Assembly: GCA_949987565.1 (NCBI GenBank)
Contig: OX465104.1
Location: 25,768,137-25,832,136, forward strand
Direction of reading: 5' to 3'
From: Luidia sarsii
Lineage: Eukaryota > Echinodermata > Asteroidea > Paxillosida > Luidiidae
DNA: 64,000 bases
The position numbers were made by a program, and so were the translations under genes. The notes beneath the pieces are model-generated. The model had not been told where the DNA came from. It was given only the letters and a program-made list of their open reading frames with translations, and searched no databases. Shown here one piece after another: positions 9,362 to 21,305 of the stretch (the stretch's first letter is position 1; each line of letters starts with the position of its first letter).

Positions 9362-12300
9362 CTATGGTTGGGTTTCGTCTTGGATCTCGTCTTTCAGACG
9401 GACGTCTTTGCCCGCCTTCTGGTCTTTGTAGCGGAGAGTTTTCAGTATGGGGATCTGGGAGTACTTGCGCCGGTCCAACTTGAACCAGTCGATGCCGGCT
9501 GGCTTGGGCCGCGACGCCTCGCAGCGAATGGTGCGCGTCGGTGTCAGGATGTAGTCCACGCACAGGTCATGTGACCCGATCAGGTGGTCGGGGATGTCCT
9601 CGACGACCTGGCAGTCGTGGACGGTCGTCACGACGACGGTGTCCGGACTGACCGCACCCGTGGATGACATCATGGCGTACTCCATGTCCGCGTATCCCTC
9701 GCCCTTCCCAATGCGATAACCTTCCATGCAAACAAACGAGTCGGCCAATTATCAGGAGGCATCTTCATAGAGGTGCTCAAGAATTCAGTGTCCTGCTTAT
9801 ATCCATTAGTTGCCCTCTTCCAACATTTTTATTATTATTATTATTTATTATTTATTCGGCCAAGGAAAACAAACAAGAAGTACATTCAAGGTGAGAAAGG
9901 TCATACAGTCTGTATCATGGAAATTCAAGATGGGAGATAAATTGATGAATAAATACCAAACAAGGAGAATATTATGCCACATGTATCAGAGATGTGATAG
10001 GTAAGGATGAGAAGGGGAAGAGATGGGGCAAGGACTGGGGATGAAGGGGAAGAGATTGGGTAGGAGGGTAAGAGGGAAGGAGTAAACAAGCAGAGTAAGG
10101 ACAATCCAATCTTAGATGGCCAGGAGGAACAAAAGTGAAAAACACTGACTCAAAAGCCTGTTCCTCCATACCTCCGTTAGAGCTTTGGTAAAAAGTTTCC
10201 AGTCAGTATTTCCTGTTTGATTGATGACTTGAATTGAAAAAAATGGAACCCACTTTGTGTGATCCCCAAGCTGCCATAGCCAGGTTTACAACAATTGGTT
10301 GTTTGCATCTAAATGAAAGCAGGAGTGTGATCCCTGGAGATATATGGCAGTCAATGGTTGAATGCTTCTGACTGGCGCCCCTACCCTGGCAAAGACTAGT
10401 TGATTATTTGAGAAGGCCACCATCTAAGGGCTTGATAGCTCAGATGGTAAGAGAAGAACAGAAGTACACAGAACCAGAGGTCTCGGGTTAATAACAATTG
10501 TTTTTTTGCATCTGAATCAAAGCAGGGGTGTGATCCTTGGAGGTATACAATTTGAAGCCACAGCTGTTCAGTTTGAGTAGGGCCAAAAGAAGGTGAGGTC
10601 GTGCGTGAATTCAGTGGCTATAGCTGGAAATAATGCACCAGTCTATGGGTGTTGGCTGCAGCCACTAGCTAGAGGCTTCCATAGACTTGCGCGTGATTTG
10701 AAGCCATAGCCATTGAGTTCTGACAAAAGCATCTCTTAGTAACAGGCTCTGACACATTTTTATGGTCTGACCAAGAGACTCATCGGCTACGGCTACAAAT
10801 TAAGCACAAGCCTATGGAAGCCAGAAGATGCTGGCTATGGGCTTTACCCATCAGCCAGTGTGCTTGTTAAAGCCACAGCCTTAGCCATTTAGACAGACTG
10901 ATAGCCAAACTTACCTTTACTACTGACAGCCACTGAACCTATGATGACAATATCCACAGTGATTTTACTGTCGAGGCCTACGGGTATACTGAACCGCTTT
11001 ACACCCTGAAAAGCAAAATATATCCATCAACAATTCTTCACAGATTTGTTGAGCTAAAACACACAGAGTTATCTTAACAAAATGTTGCAAACTAAATGGA
11101 AATGCCATAAATTCAAAAGGACCTGACATTTTAATCCTTGCAGGACCTTTCTCAAAGGCAGAATGACAGGGACAAAACAAATAGGAAGGGTAGAGCAACA
11201 GGACATGGATGACAGACAGAGGACAAAGGGGATAGCTGGTAGGGTGAGATCAAAGGGAAGGGCAGGGGTTTGGGCAGGGATTAGGTAGTGGAAGGGGGAA
11301 ACAACAAATGGAAATTGTGAAAGAGAGAAGTAGGGAGTGACATATTACATTCACACCAAAGCAATAATCTAGGATCCGGTGAAGCACAATGAATGTACAG
11401 ATAGTTCTCGGGGGTGTGTTTGGCTCAATCTAGAGGCTAGCTCACCTGCGAAGTGGAGCACTTGCGTAGGTCGTCTTTGCTGGGGTTTGGCGGGGGAACG
11501 ATCCGGTTGAACAGGCCGCTGCGGAGACGGGGCGTTGGCACCAGGAGTGTCTTACGAGCCTGACAAAAATCAACCCAGTGGTTTGGATTGTGGTCGGATG
11601 TTAAGGCAGACAATAAACAAATGACTCAAACTCGGACTTGGACCTACTGACTTGAACCTGACTTGCATGACTTTGATCCAATGAAACGCACTCATAGTAG
11701 TGCAACCAAATGATTGTTCTTTGGGACACTCCTGCATGCTCAGAGAGACAGCTAGAAGCTTTTCCAGATTCGTATTGGTGCACATCAGGGTACATGGCTT
11801 GATCAAATAATTTCATCTCCACAGTTGCCTTGACTACTTTTATTTCATTTAGTGACTATCTGAGCAAGCCCATTACTAGTTCATTTTGATTTGAGAAACC
11901 TGTAAAAATTGGGAAATGTGTTTTATGATACAGTATTGAATTTAAAGGTGACTCCTCAGACCAGGACTCAGACTTTTGTGACTGGAATATGAATATGTAG
12001 GACTGGGTTAAGGCTTGACTCTCATCCACTCACCTCAAGGGTCAAGAACCTGGCATGCTCCTGGGGTTTGTCGGGATTCACCTTGACCGTCCTGGCCCTC
12101 TGGAATGCCTCCAGTGTCCGGAGTCTGTCACTGGCCACAGCTGCTCCCTGGAGAGGGAGGGGGAGAGAGGCAGAGGCAGAGGCAGAGGCAGAGGCAGAGG
12201 CAGAGGCAGAGGCAGAGGCAGAGGCAGAGGCAGAGGCAGAGGCAGAGGCAGAGGCAGAGGCAGAGGCAGAGGCAGAGGCAGAGGCAGAGGCAGAGGCAGA

Positions 12301-13426
12301 GGCAGAGGCAGAGGCAGACGGACAGGCAGAAGCAGAGGCAGAGTGAGTTATGTCTTTAAGTGATAATTGAGTGCGAATTGTGGACTCTGGCTAATCATGG
12401 AGATTACACTTATAGTATATGGTAACAGGTGGAATTCTCGTGACATACTTTTATGTTTTAAACAGAGTAGCTTACAAAACAAATGCCAATTATATACAGC
12501 AACAATGTTAAACTTCCAAAGTGATAGGACCACAAACAGACATCCAAAATCAGAGAAAGAGGAAGAGAGGAAGATTACATCTAAGGTGGAGGGACGACAT
12601 TGCTACACCTGCTATACACTTGTTCAGAAGTCACAAATACTTGAAATAGAGGGGATATGTTATCAGGGTTGCAAAGACACGGAAATGAGCAGAACGATGA
12701 TGAACATTTCTCTTTTTTCGTAACCAAACTCTAACTCTCTGACATGAATCCTGAACGTAAAGTAATGGTTATCAAACAAGTTAAGTCACCTTAAAGTTTG
12801 GGATGCGGTGATGCACAGGTCGAGGAAAGCAGGCAATGTTCTTCTCCTCAAGATAATCCCAAACCTTCTGTCTGATGGAAGCCTTTGTGATATCTGAAAA
12901 AATGGATCAGAGAAAACATTTCAAATTAGAATAATGAAAAATACATGAAGGGATTTCTATTTGTAATACCATGGCAGTGGAGTTATTGTGAATATAGATT
13001 TAAATAAAACATTCATAACAGTTGAAAAGAAAATTTGACTGGATCATTTGAACCCCCAAATAAAACTATTGTTGAATAAACTTAAAAATAAGAAGAGTTA
13101 AGGAGCCCATAAACACTTGCAAAAAATACAACTTAACAAGTTACAGTAACTTACACTGACACTGACAAGTGACAGTGACAGTGACACTGTACTATTGTGA
13201 AGTGTCACTGTCAGCGTCACACACACAGTGTCAGTCACTGCTGTAACCATGGACTGATGGAGGAAGGAACGCAGCTAGCTGTGTAACTCAATAACACTCA
13301 AAACAGTAACAAGTAACTGTGTCTGTAACTTGACTTGCCACTGGCACTTGGCGTGTATTTTATTTTTAATATCATTTTTAATATTCCGATTCAATATTAA
13401 AATCAAACCAATAATTACTCACCCAT
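9362..13426 (-). CDS. MTHFSD: MTHFSD-like protein (methenyltetrahydrofolate synthetase domain), complete, no RRM
   Basis: Six coding exons on the minus strand, all in phase: 13423-13426 (ATG plus one base), 12790-12893, 12034-12147, 11446-11559, 10915-11005 and 9362-9720. They give about 261 residues. Landmarks are [13 protein letters not shown] (exon 2), VKVNPDKPQ (exon 3), [18 protein letters not shown] (exon 4), FSIPVGLDS (exon 5) and [16 protein letters not shown] with VDYILTPTR (exon 6). All correspond to human MTHFSD, a relative of 5-formyltetrahydrofolate cyclo-ligase. GKGEGYAD is the conserved phosphate/nucleotide-binding loop of that fold. Enzyme activity of MTHFSD itself is not established. 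The human protein continues with an RRM; here the frame stops at [10 protein letters not shown] and no RRM exon was found. Intron 2 has a GAGGCA hexanucleotide array against the exon 3 acceptor. Confidence 0.9.
10227..10520 (+). repeat. SINE-1 family copy (plus)
   Basis: It runs from GACTTGAATTGAAAAAAATG through TTTACAACAATTGGTTGTTT, TCTGACTGGCGCCCCTACC and the tRNA-like head GATAGCTCAGATGGTAAGAG, where it is interrupted. It lies in MTHFSD intron 5. Sequence just before it (AGTTTCCAGTCAGTATTTCC) looks like the 3' end of another copy. Confidence 0.7.
11180..11335. repeat. Dispersed purine-rich repeat, copy 2
   Basis: Same element as 450-600 (shared blocks GGTAGGGTGAGATCAAAGGG and AGGTAGTGGAAGGGGGAAAC). 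It lies in MTHFSD intron 4 and is directly preceded by a copy of the AGGACCTTTCTCAAAGGC motif. Confidence 0.6.
12168..12342. repeat. (GAGGCA)n hexanucleotide array at the MTHFSD exon 3 acceptor
   Basis: At least 25 perfect hexamer copies are followed by a few degenerate ones. On the minus (gene) strand it reads (TGCCTC)n and runs directly into CTCTCCCCCTCCCTCTCCAG, the acceptor of exon 3 (exon starts at 12147). The array thus acts as, or greatly extends, the polypyrimidine tract. Repetitive reading frames here are artefacts. Confidence 0.95.
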
Positions 13427-14365
13427 ATCAACACAATTGCCTTCCCGACAGGGTGAAGTTTACTGCTGAAACTAGATCCACTTCATAAACTTCAATCTGT
13501 AATTGTAAACAACTTCAGGTAAACAGGCCTATGGGCGCAGCCATCTTGGAAAAACCATCCCGATTGGCGGTCATTCAAGGGGTGAGGGCGCTCAACCCTT
13601 TTAATGGTGATCGACCTAGGCTGGTTCCCGTCCCCCACCCTGGTCTCCAGACGTCTCATGTGACCCACAACAGTCTGTGGTCGTATACGGGTACGAGCGT
13701 GTACGTAGCCGTCCTGGTTTGCGGATCAGGAAAAGGCTCGTACACGATATGTACAGCTAGGTGCGCATACGAGATGCGGGCGGGGAATGGCGTGCGCAAG
13801 CTGTGAGCGGAGAATGGGCCGTATGGCGGATATCGCTCGCAACGGTATTGTGCAAATTCAAACCGCCGTCTTGCGCCTGTACTGCCTAGTGGATATTCGG
13901 GATACCAAATCAGAAATTCCCCCTTTTCATTGATAAATAATATTGCAATATCATTATTATATAATTTAGTGATAAAACTGATCATTGACTGATCTGACGA
14001 TGACGTCTGCTCGGGATCCATGTATTCTAAAAATAATTCACCAGATATGCAGTTGTACACTTCGTTGCGCAATATTGTCATCGCGGGTTCCCGTGTCCCA
14101 TATCGTTGCTATCAGTGGACCTCTGACGTGATACCAGTTTCATTCTTGGTGGCGCCCTTCCCGCTTTGCTTCTGGAACGCAAACGTGAATTTCTCACTCA
14201 ATGTGCCACCGCAACTTTCCCGAACTGACTCAAGATTGAGTGACACACCACTGTTGACAGGAAAGCGGTTTTGTGAACTGAAAACTGCGGGTACTTCGAG
14301 AATTGTCGTCAGAAGTCTCTTCCCTCTTAATTTGTCTCGAGAAAATAACCTCAAAACCGCCCAAA
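13427..14365. promoter_or_regulatory. Divergent (probably bidirectional) promoter region MTHFSD / ZNF598
   Basis: Start codons lie about 940 bp apart head to head. The stretch includes a CpG-rich part (13540-13870) and the 45-bp segment at 13616-13660 shared with the SDR42E/TMEM167A promoter. Open frames across it on both strands have no recognised similarity and are probably chance. No TATA box could be placed with confidence. Confidence 0.55.
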
Positions 14366-17300
14366 ATGTCGAAAACAACTGACAGTATAAGTTCGACCTG
14401 CGTGCTGTGCTGTGGTGCCATAGAGTACTACGCTTTGGGCCCGTGTAATCATCACATCTGCTTGAAATGTTCCACGCGTATGCGAGTGCTGTGCGATCAG
14501 AAATACTGCTCCGTGTGTCGAGCTGACATGCCAAAGGTAACCAATTTGTGATATATATTTTGTTAAATAGGAATGGATTGAGTACGTTTGGTTTGAGATG
14601 GCAGAAAAAAGTACTCACTTCTTTACTCTTTTTTACTTTTTTATTTTAGTCTTTACTAAATTAGTGTAACTGTAAGTAACTGCAGTGACCTAGCCGAAAG
14701 CCAAAGGCTATAAAGCCAACAAGGGCAAAGCCCAAAGGCTTGGCCAAGGTTTTGATGTGTTTAGTCCATGTACAGTTGTAAAGGTTTTGTTAATAACATG
14801 AATACTGAGTGAAGATTTGTCTAAAAACGGAACAATGACTAGTAATTTAGTATAGTAATTAGTAAACTGCCGATTTTAGTCGTCTGTGACTTCACTACAC
14901 GGCTGTACGTAGGCCCGGGCATTTGAAAATTCATCGTTTTTGCCTGTTAAAATGTAAGTCTGGTGGCCCAGCTAGGCCATTTAACCCCATAAAATGTTGA
15001 ACCCTGTCTGTGCATGCATGACGATGTCATTTCAGTAGAATCGTTATCCAATCCTGTACATATGTCGTGCTTGCAAACAGCCTGTTGTTTTCCCCTTCTG
15101 AGTTGGCAGAGCGAGGCTCTAGTCTAACCGTGACCATTAAGTTTGTCACAAATGGATGCTTTTTACATGCCCTGTGCCGCCCCTCCCTCCCCCAGGTCAT
15201 AGCCACTGGCAAGCTGCACCCGTACGAGGGCATGATCTCGCACAAGTTCCCCATGGACCGGCAGGCTGGCATCGCCTTTGCCACCCACAAGATCCGGGAG
15301 GAGTTTCAGCGCCTCCTCACGGAGGTCTGCTCTCTCTGCTCACTCCGGCCGTCCGAGAAGTCCTTCAAGGGACTGCAGGACCACATGCGCAAGGCCCACG
15401 AGCTCTTCTACTGTGAACTCTGCATCAAGCACCTCAAGGTAACCAAACTTCAAAAGTCAACAGGCTGCCTGTATGCAGTGTTGAATGCGCTCTTGTTGAG
15501 CCTGTTGTTGTTTTCACCAAACTCGTTGTGACTTGCGATTGAAAGTACAGACCATGAGCGGTGCATGGAAACCACATGACCTGTCAGAATTATGATGCGT
15601 GAATTCTCAATGGAGCTGCCTGGTAGCGTGTGGATTGACGCGTTGCTCTCGGCCTTTCTGTCCGTGTGACTGTCCTGCTACCCCTTCAAGTCTTGTCCTT
15701 GGAGTGCAGGGCCCACTCACACCGTGCCTGTCAAGTGGTTCCAAAGTCAACGGCCAAACTCACCGCTGCCATCCACAGGAGTAAATGAATATCAGATCCT
15801 CAGCTGGTGTATCTTATAGCGTCTTGACTCTGTTCATTAATGTGCTTCTTTCTTTGTCCGTCTGCGTTTGACCCACAGGTCTCCTTTGATTGCAGGACCC
15901 ACTCGCACATTACCTGTAAACTGGCTCCCAAGCTGCCCGCCAGAGTCATCTGATAGCACGTAAAATTTCTTCACTGACGATTTTTTCCCCTCCCTCTGCA
16001 TTTGGCGTGCAGATCTTCTCCTTTGAGCGCAAGACCTACACGCGCAAGGAACTGGCCGTGCACCGACGTAAGGGTGACCCCAAAGACACCTCCTACCGCG
16101 GCCACCCGCTGTGCGAGTTCTGCGACGAGCGCTACTTTGACAACGACGAGCTACTGCGGCATCTGCGCAAGCAGCACTACTTTTGCCACTTCTGCGAGAA
16201 AGACGGCGTCAGCAACGAGTATTACAAGTGAGAACCCAGCCGTTCAATATAGGAGTGTTTGAAGCGACACCATGTATAAGGTATGGTTCTGTAAAGAACC
16301 TGAGTGATAACTCAACATTCCAGGCAGTATGCATCAGGAGAACAGACAATGGAACGTTGAGTTATCACTCTGGTTCTTTTCAGAACCATACCTCCTCTTA
16401 AAAAGACCTTATACTTTGTGTCACCGCAAACCCTCTCATATTGTTTCAACCACCATGCAAAGCCTTATTTAACCCAGTTTTTTTTGGGGGGGTGGTTCTT
16501 GTAACAGTAGATTGTTGATATGAAGGTTGTCAGTGCTCTGATTAGTCTTCACTTCTTTTTTCTCGAGTGGTCAGTTTGACCCAAGTCGGCTCAGAAATCA
16601 TTGCCAGGACAGCACAGTGTAGTTCTGTGTGTGTATATTAATGCCTTATCAGATAGGTTCCAGCAGGCAGATCATTGGTTTAATTCTAATCAACTATTCA
16701 TAACTGGACTTGGACTTGAACCCGAGACCTCGGGATTCATGAACCAGTGCTCTTCCATCGGAGCTATCCGGCCCTTAAATGATGGCCTACCCTAATAGTA
16801 ATAGTCAATTGAAACTAGACAACAAGTAGGTTGACACAAGATTGAAGTGAAGGTCTATAGGAAACAGGTTTCCAGTAAACCATGTGTCTGTCTGTCCACT
16901 CAGCGATTACGACAACCTGAAGGAGCACTTTCGTGAGCAGCACTACCTGTGTGAGGAGGAGCGTTGCGCCACGGAGCAGTTCACTCACGCATTCCGCTCC
17001 AGCATCGACCTGAAGGCGCACCGTGCCAGCGTCCACACCAGCCAGATGTCCCGCTCCCAGGCACGGCAGATGAGGCAGCTGGACGTAGAGATCAACCTCC
17101 CGCCAAGACAAGTCGATAGAGGTCGGTCCAGCTTTGAAATTTTGGGGTTTTTTTTCGGGGGGATTGATTAAGACCGCTTCTACCAGGGGCCAATGTGTTT
17201 AAACAGCTGCTTAACCACTTCACGCAGGGACCTCCAAATTCAGAGAGGCAATGGTGTTGCTATGCGCCCCGCTCTCCAAATCCATAACTTCTGTGGCATT

Positions 17301-20263
17301 GCTTTTGTCAGCAGTCAGGATATGGATGGACCAGTCCTAGTGCAGATCTTGAAGAGTCTCCATTCTTGGCCTGATGACGGGCAGAGTGCTCTTTTCTGAG
17401 CCACACTCCTTCTTGAAAGAGAAGTGCTGCATGGTGGCACAGCAAACCTTCCACGTCGCCAAAATCTTTCTCAAGTCTTTTTAAGATGAGAATGCCTGCC
17501 CAAGGGTTCCTGTGATTTTGATGCTCTTTTCTGGGCCAAAGTCAAGTCAAAAGCAAACCAGATCATGAGAAGGTACGGGTTCTTGGGTTTCCTTGGTAAT
17601 GAAAGAGGAAGTCATGCTTAGCTGAGTTTCCTGCCTAAGCAGCGGTATGGAATTGGCCCCAGGTTGGCTCTTGCTGGATTCTTTTTGAAGGCCCAGCAAA
17701 GAGGTAAGATCGGCAAACAGAAACACTCAAGAAATGTCCCACTACTAGGATCAAATGCCCTTGAGAAAAGGTCCTTCTTGAACTGAAACATTCCCTCCAG
17801 CTGAACATTCGCGGTCTTGTTAGTCAGTAGCCAGTTTGCAAAAGCAACATTTCTCAAGATATGCAAGGGAAAGTGATGCACGGTTGCTGATTGTGGTTGA
17901 TTGCAGGAGGAGGAGGAGGTGGTGTTCAAGGCTTTGCTAGAGGCAGGGAGAGACGCAATCGGTAAGTTGGAGGACAGAACCAAAGGCTCTTCTTGTGATT
18001 CCTGTAATTCCATCAACAGTCTTTGCACAAGTCGGACAAATCTGCCTTGTGAAATCTGTAGGATGTAATAGATCTCATGGATTGATGTCAATATGGGGAT
18101 GAAGTGATAGGAAATAGTGAAGTGTTATGAGCAAGGTGGACTGAAAGGCCTCTGTTGACCTTTGCAGGGGAGTGCTTTACAGAAATGTGTCATTTTGGAA
18201 TCCCAACATTTGCAAAATGCACAGGATTTGATGTTTCGATCTAAGCGTAATCTTTCTGAAAGGCAGAAATTCCACCAGAGTGCTTTGAGAAAGGTCCTGC
18301 AAGATTTGAACCATCAGGCCCACTACGTAAATGCGATTTTGGTCATAGAAGTCAGATTCAATCATTTTCATCTTCCTTTTTCCTTGGCCCCTGAAGGGAT
18401 GATGGTCTAGCCACAGCAGTCCAGGCCTCCATGGACTCCAGACGTCGGGAGGTGTCCAAGAGACAGGACACCAACACGGATAGGGAGGAGAGGGAGGGAC
18501 GACGGACCGCAGACAGAGCTCCGAGCAAGAGGCAACCGCCGCCCAGCGACCGAGCCAGGGTGGGAAGGAGCAAGGGTGCGTCAGCGACGGTAGATGAGGA
18601 GAAGGTGGAGGAGGGTAAGGAGAGGCGGAAAGAGGCTGCAGTCGCCACGGGAACCGCATCCTCCGGTGCAGCGGCGGAGGAGAGGAGGGGCGGGGAGAGG
18701 AGTGGGAGGGGGTCCCCTCCTCAAGCGGAAGCAAGTCCGGAGGAGAAGAGTGGCTCGGAGAAGAATCCAACGGGAGGAAGCACGGAGAGGTTGGAGGCGA
18801 ACGAGCCGCCCGCGAAGGAGAAGGCGAAGAAGAAGAAGAAGAAAAACAAGAGCAAAGCTGCCCCAGCGGCGGAGACTGCTGCCCCTAGTGAGAGTGCCCA
18901 GACCCAGGGTCAGACCAACGAGAGGCCGCAGGAGCCAGAGAGGGCGCCCTCGCTTCCGCCGAGCAACCAGGATTACCCAGCCGTCGGCAACAACGTCAAT
19001 CCGGATGCGAAGCGTGTGCAGACGGCCTGGACGGTGGCACCGCACCGAGCCGAGGACTTCCCCACGCTGGGCGCGTCCAGTCAGCCGGGGGTGAGCGGTG
19101 CCGAACGGACGGAGGGCGGCTTTGACTTCTACACGGCCCTGCAGAAGAGGAACGCCCAGCCCAAGCCACAGGCCCAGCAGCCGGTGGCTCAGCCGGCCCA
19201 GCGCTCCTTCGCCAACAAGGACGAGGACTTCCCCACCTTGAGCTCCATCGCGGGCATCCTCGGCGCCGATTCCGCGCCGAGCCAGAGGGGTCAGCCCTTA
19301 GCCACCGCCAACTCGGCCTGGGTGACCAAGGACAGACCCAAGACTGCCAAGGACAAGCCGGCCGAACCCAAGCCAGCCAAGTCCAAGAAGAAGAACAAGA
19401 AGGCGGCCAAGGAGAACCAGGGAGCTTCAGCCCGACCGGAGCCCAGCCTGAAGAAACCCCCACCGGGTCTCAGTATGAGCAAGCAGGACGCAGCGGTCGT
19501 TTCCCCACCGGGAGGCGAGAAGGCCTCTGCCAAGAAGGCGCCTTTGGGTCCACCTCCGGGCTTGTCTCTCAAGGCTCCCCTCAAGCCTCCTTCGGAACCT
19601 CCGCTCAAACCCAAAAACCCACCACCTCCGAATCCGGTCAGTCCGCCCCCTGGATTCGGGGCCAGCGTCCTGACGGAGAAGGCCAACGCCCACCCTCCGC
19701 CCGGCTTTGGTGTGTTCATCCCACCGGCGGGCTTCCAGAATCGCAACCTGCGACTGGCCCAGCAGATCCAAGCCCTTCTGGGCGATCAGGCGTCCCGCTT
19801 TGACCTGTTCCGCTCCATCTCCAGGCAGTTCCGGGACGGGCTCATGTCGGCGGCCGGCTACTACTCGGAGTGCCAGTCCCTGCTGGGGGACAACCTCCCG
19901 AAGATCTTTGACGAGCTGGTGGTCCTCCTTCCGGACGTCTTGAAGCAGCAAGAACTCCTGGCCGCCCAGAACGACGCCTTGAACCAGGAGAAGCGTCTTA
20001 AAGACAGCGGGAGCCGGGGCAGCAGCGCCCAGAAGAGCGGTGAGGCCAAGCTAGCCAGTGCCAAGGCCAAAGGTCCGGGGACGACAGTCTGGAAGATGAG
20101 TACCAACGCCAGCTGCTCTTGCCCTCATTGCGGTCAGATGCTGCAACGCTGGGAGCTCGATGGCCACCTGAACAGCCACCAGGACTACCCCTCACTGTCC
20201 AACGGTGCAGTCAGCTCACGCCAGCCGATAACACTGCCATCTGCCTGGCAGAAGATCAAATGA
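14366..20263 (+). CDS. ZNF598: ZNF598 E3 ubiquitin-protein ligase (ribosome-collision sensor), complete
   Basis: Six coding exons in phase: 14366-14536, 15196-15438, 16013-16227, 16904-17121, 17907-17961 and 18397-20263. They encode about 922 residues (human about 904). Exon 1 encodes the RING finger, C12-x2-C15-x11-C27-x-H29-x2-C32-x2-C35-x12-C48-x2-C51. Exons 2-4 carry the C2H2-like fingers (HELFYCELC, HPLCEFCDERYFDNDELLRH, HYFCHFCE, HYLCEEERCATEQFTHAFR). Exon 6 is GC-rich and low complexity: a lysine-rich patch near 18820, several DFPTL/DYPAV motifs, repeated PPPG motifs, then the conserved C-terminal block (QALLGDQASRF, LMSAAGYYSECQSLLGDN, LVVLLPDVLKQQELL) and a last C2H2 finger near 20110. 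The family ubiquitinates 40S proteins eS10 and uS10 on collided ribosomes in the cytosol. The exon 5-6 join uses a weak acceptor (CCCCTGAAG) but restores DGLATAVQAS, matching the human protein. Confidence 0.95.
16250..16440. mobile_element. Foldback/MITE-like element, copy A (ZNF598 intron 3)
   Basis: The ends are inverted repeats of about 75 bp. The left begins AGCGACACCATGTATAAGGT and continues TATGGTTCTGTAAAGAACC and GAGTGATAACTCAAC. The right reads GTTGAGTTATCACTC, GGTTCTTTTCAGAACC, ACTTTGTGTCACCGCAAACC. The same TIR occurs at 32060-32262 and 37950-38165. There is no coding capacity. Confidence 0.8.
16660..16810 (-). repeat. SINE-1 family copy (minus)
   Basis: B-box complement CTTGAACCCGAGACCTCGGG, then CCAGTGCTCTTCCATCGGAG and CTATCCGGCCCTTAAATGAT. 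It is the reverse complement of the tRNA-like centre and lies in ZNF598 intron 3 just before exon 4. Confidence 0.65.
17320..17455. repeat. Degraded fragment of the foldback element family (ZNF598 intron 4)
   Basis: It has CTGATGACGGGCAGAGTGCT, TTTTCTGAGCCACACTCCTT and CATGGTGGCACAGCAAACC in the order seen at the right end of the 32060-32262 copy. It is diverged. Confidence 0.5.
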
Positions 20264-21052
20264 ACCTCCCCGAGCTCTGCCGTGTGCTTGGGGGAAATCA
20301 GACATTTTGAAAACCACCTTAGGTTTGGGTCTGTTTGGCTCCCTCTCCCCAGTATTGCATGTGAAGTCATAAGGTCCATGCATAGAATCTCTGCAAGGAG
20401 ACCATTTAGGCATGCTATGCTGCCAAGCAATCTACGGGCATTCAAGTACAAGTAGCTTTGAAGGTTCTGCTAGGATCGTAATCTCAGACCTTCTCTATTT
20501 TGGGGGGTTTCAAATTATTTCAGTGGCCAAGCGCATGTGGTATTTCAAAGGCTCCAGCCCGGTAGTATAAGGGTTTAAGCAGATGATTAAACAATTTATA
20601 ACGAGTTTCCTTAGTAAATCTCAATTATAAGCCTCAAAGATAATGATGTTTTTATACACATGACAAAACTAACTAATTATATTTTCCGAATGAATTGAAT
20701 GACAACACTTCTGGCATGTCCTCTCACGTACACGTTAACTCAGCCACACAGTAGCCCAGAACAAAAGGAAAGATGTTTTTAAATTGTTGAATTCGAAATA
20801 AACTGATTTTTAGCTCAAGCTACACGTAGATTGCAACAAATTTCTCTAGATAATTTGTTTGGTTTTGATGTAAACCAGAAAACATGATAGTATAAAGATC
20901 TCGTTTCAAATTTACCTTTTGGGGGATGGGATGGAGGATAGGGATAGGCCTAACCCATTATGTAACTAAACATTGACGCGTGAAATTATAAAAGGAGTAA
21001 GTTGAGAAGAATCTGGATATAAAGGTGAACCGATCATTTCTCACTTCTTTTA

Positions 21053-21305
21053 GAACAAACAAACAAAGGAAAAACTGGCTGGGAACTTTTGAACAAATTT
21101 AAAATTTTGAAAATTGGCAAAGAAAACTTTGACTTGAACCCCAGACCACTGGATTAACGTACCAGTGCTCTTCCCATCTGAGCTATCCAGCCCTTAGATG
21201 GTGGCCTTCCCTAATAGTCAACTAATCTTTGCTGGGGTGGGGGCGCCAGTCACAAGCAATTAAACTATTAATTGCCGCATTACTCCATGGATCACGCTTT
21301 CAGTT
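21053..21305 (-). repeat. SINE-1 family copy (minus, well preserved)
   Basis: In reverse it reads the 3' block (CAAAGGAAAAACTGGCTGGG), the tRNA-like centre (TTGAACCCCAGACCACTGG, CTCTTCCCATCTGAGCTATC) and the 5' block (GGGGGCGCCAGTCACAAGC, CATGGATCACGCTTTCAG). It is one of the clearest copies for building a consensus. Confidence 0.75.

Noticed and set aside
12055..12363. Reading frames rich in Arg-Gly, Ala-Glu or Gln-Arg
   Set aside because: They are three phases of the same GAGGCA hexanucleotide array next to the MTHFSD exon 3 acceptor.
18177..19951. Antisense and alternate-frame open frames of 150-200 codons over ZNF598 exon 6
   Set aside because: The exon is GC-rich and the sense frame matches ZNF598 throughout; the others are shadows.
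18431..20263. ZNF598 C-terminal exon as an independent intronless gene starting at the ATG at 18431
   Set aside because: The frame stays open upstream to a splice acceptor at 18396 and joins exon 5 in phase, giving DGLATAVQAS as in human ZNF598.
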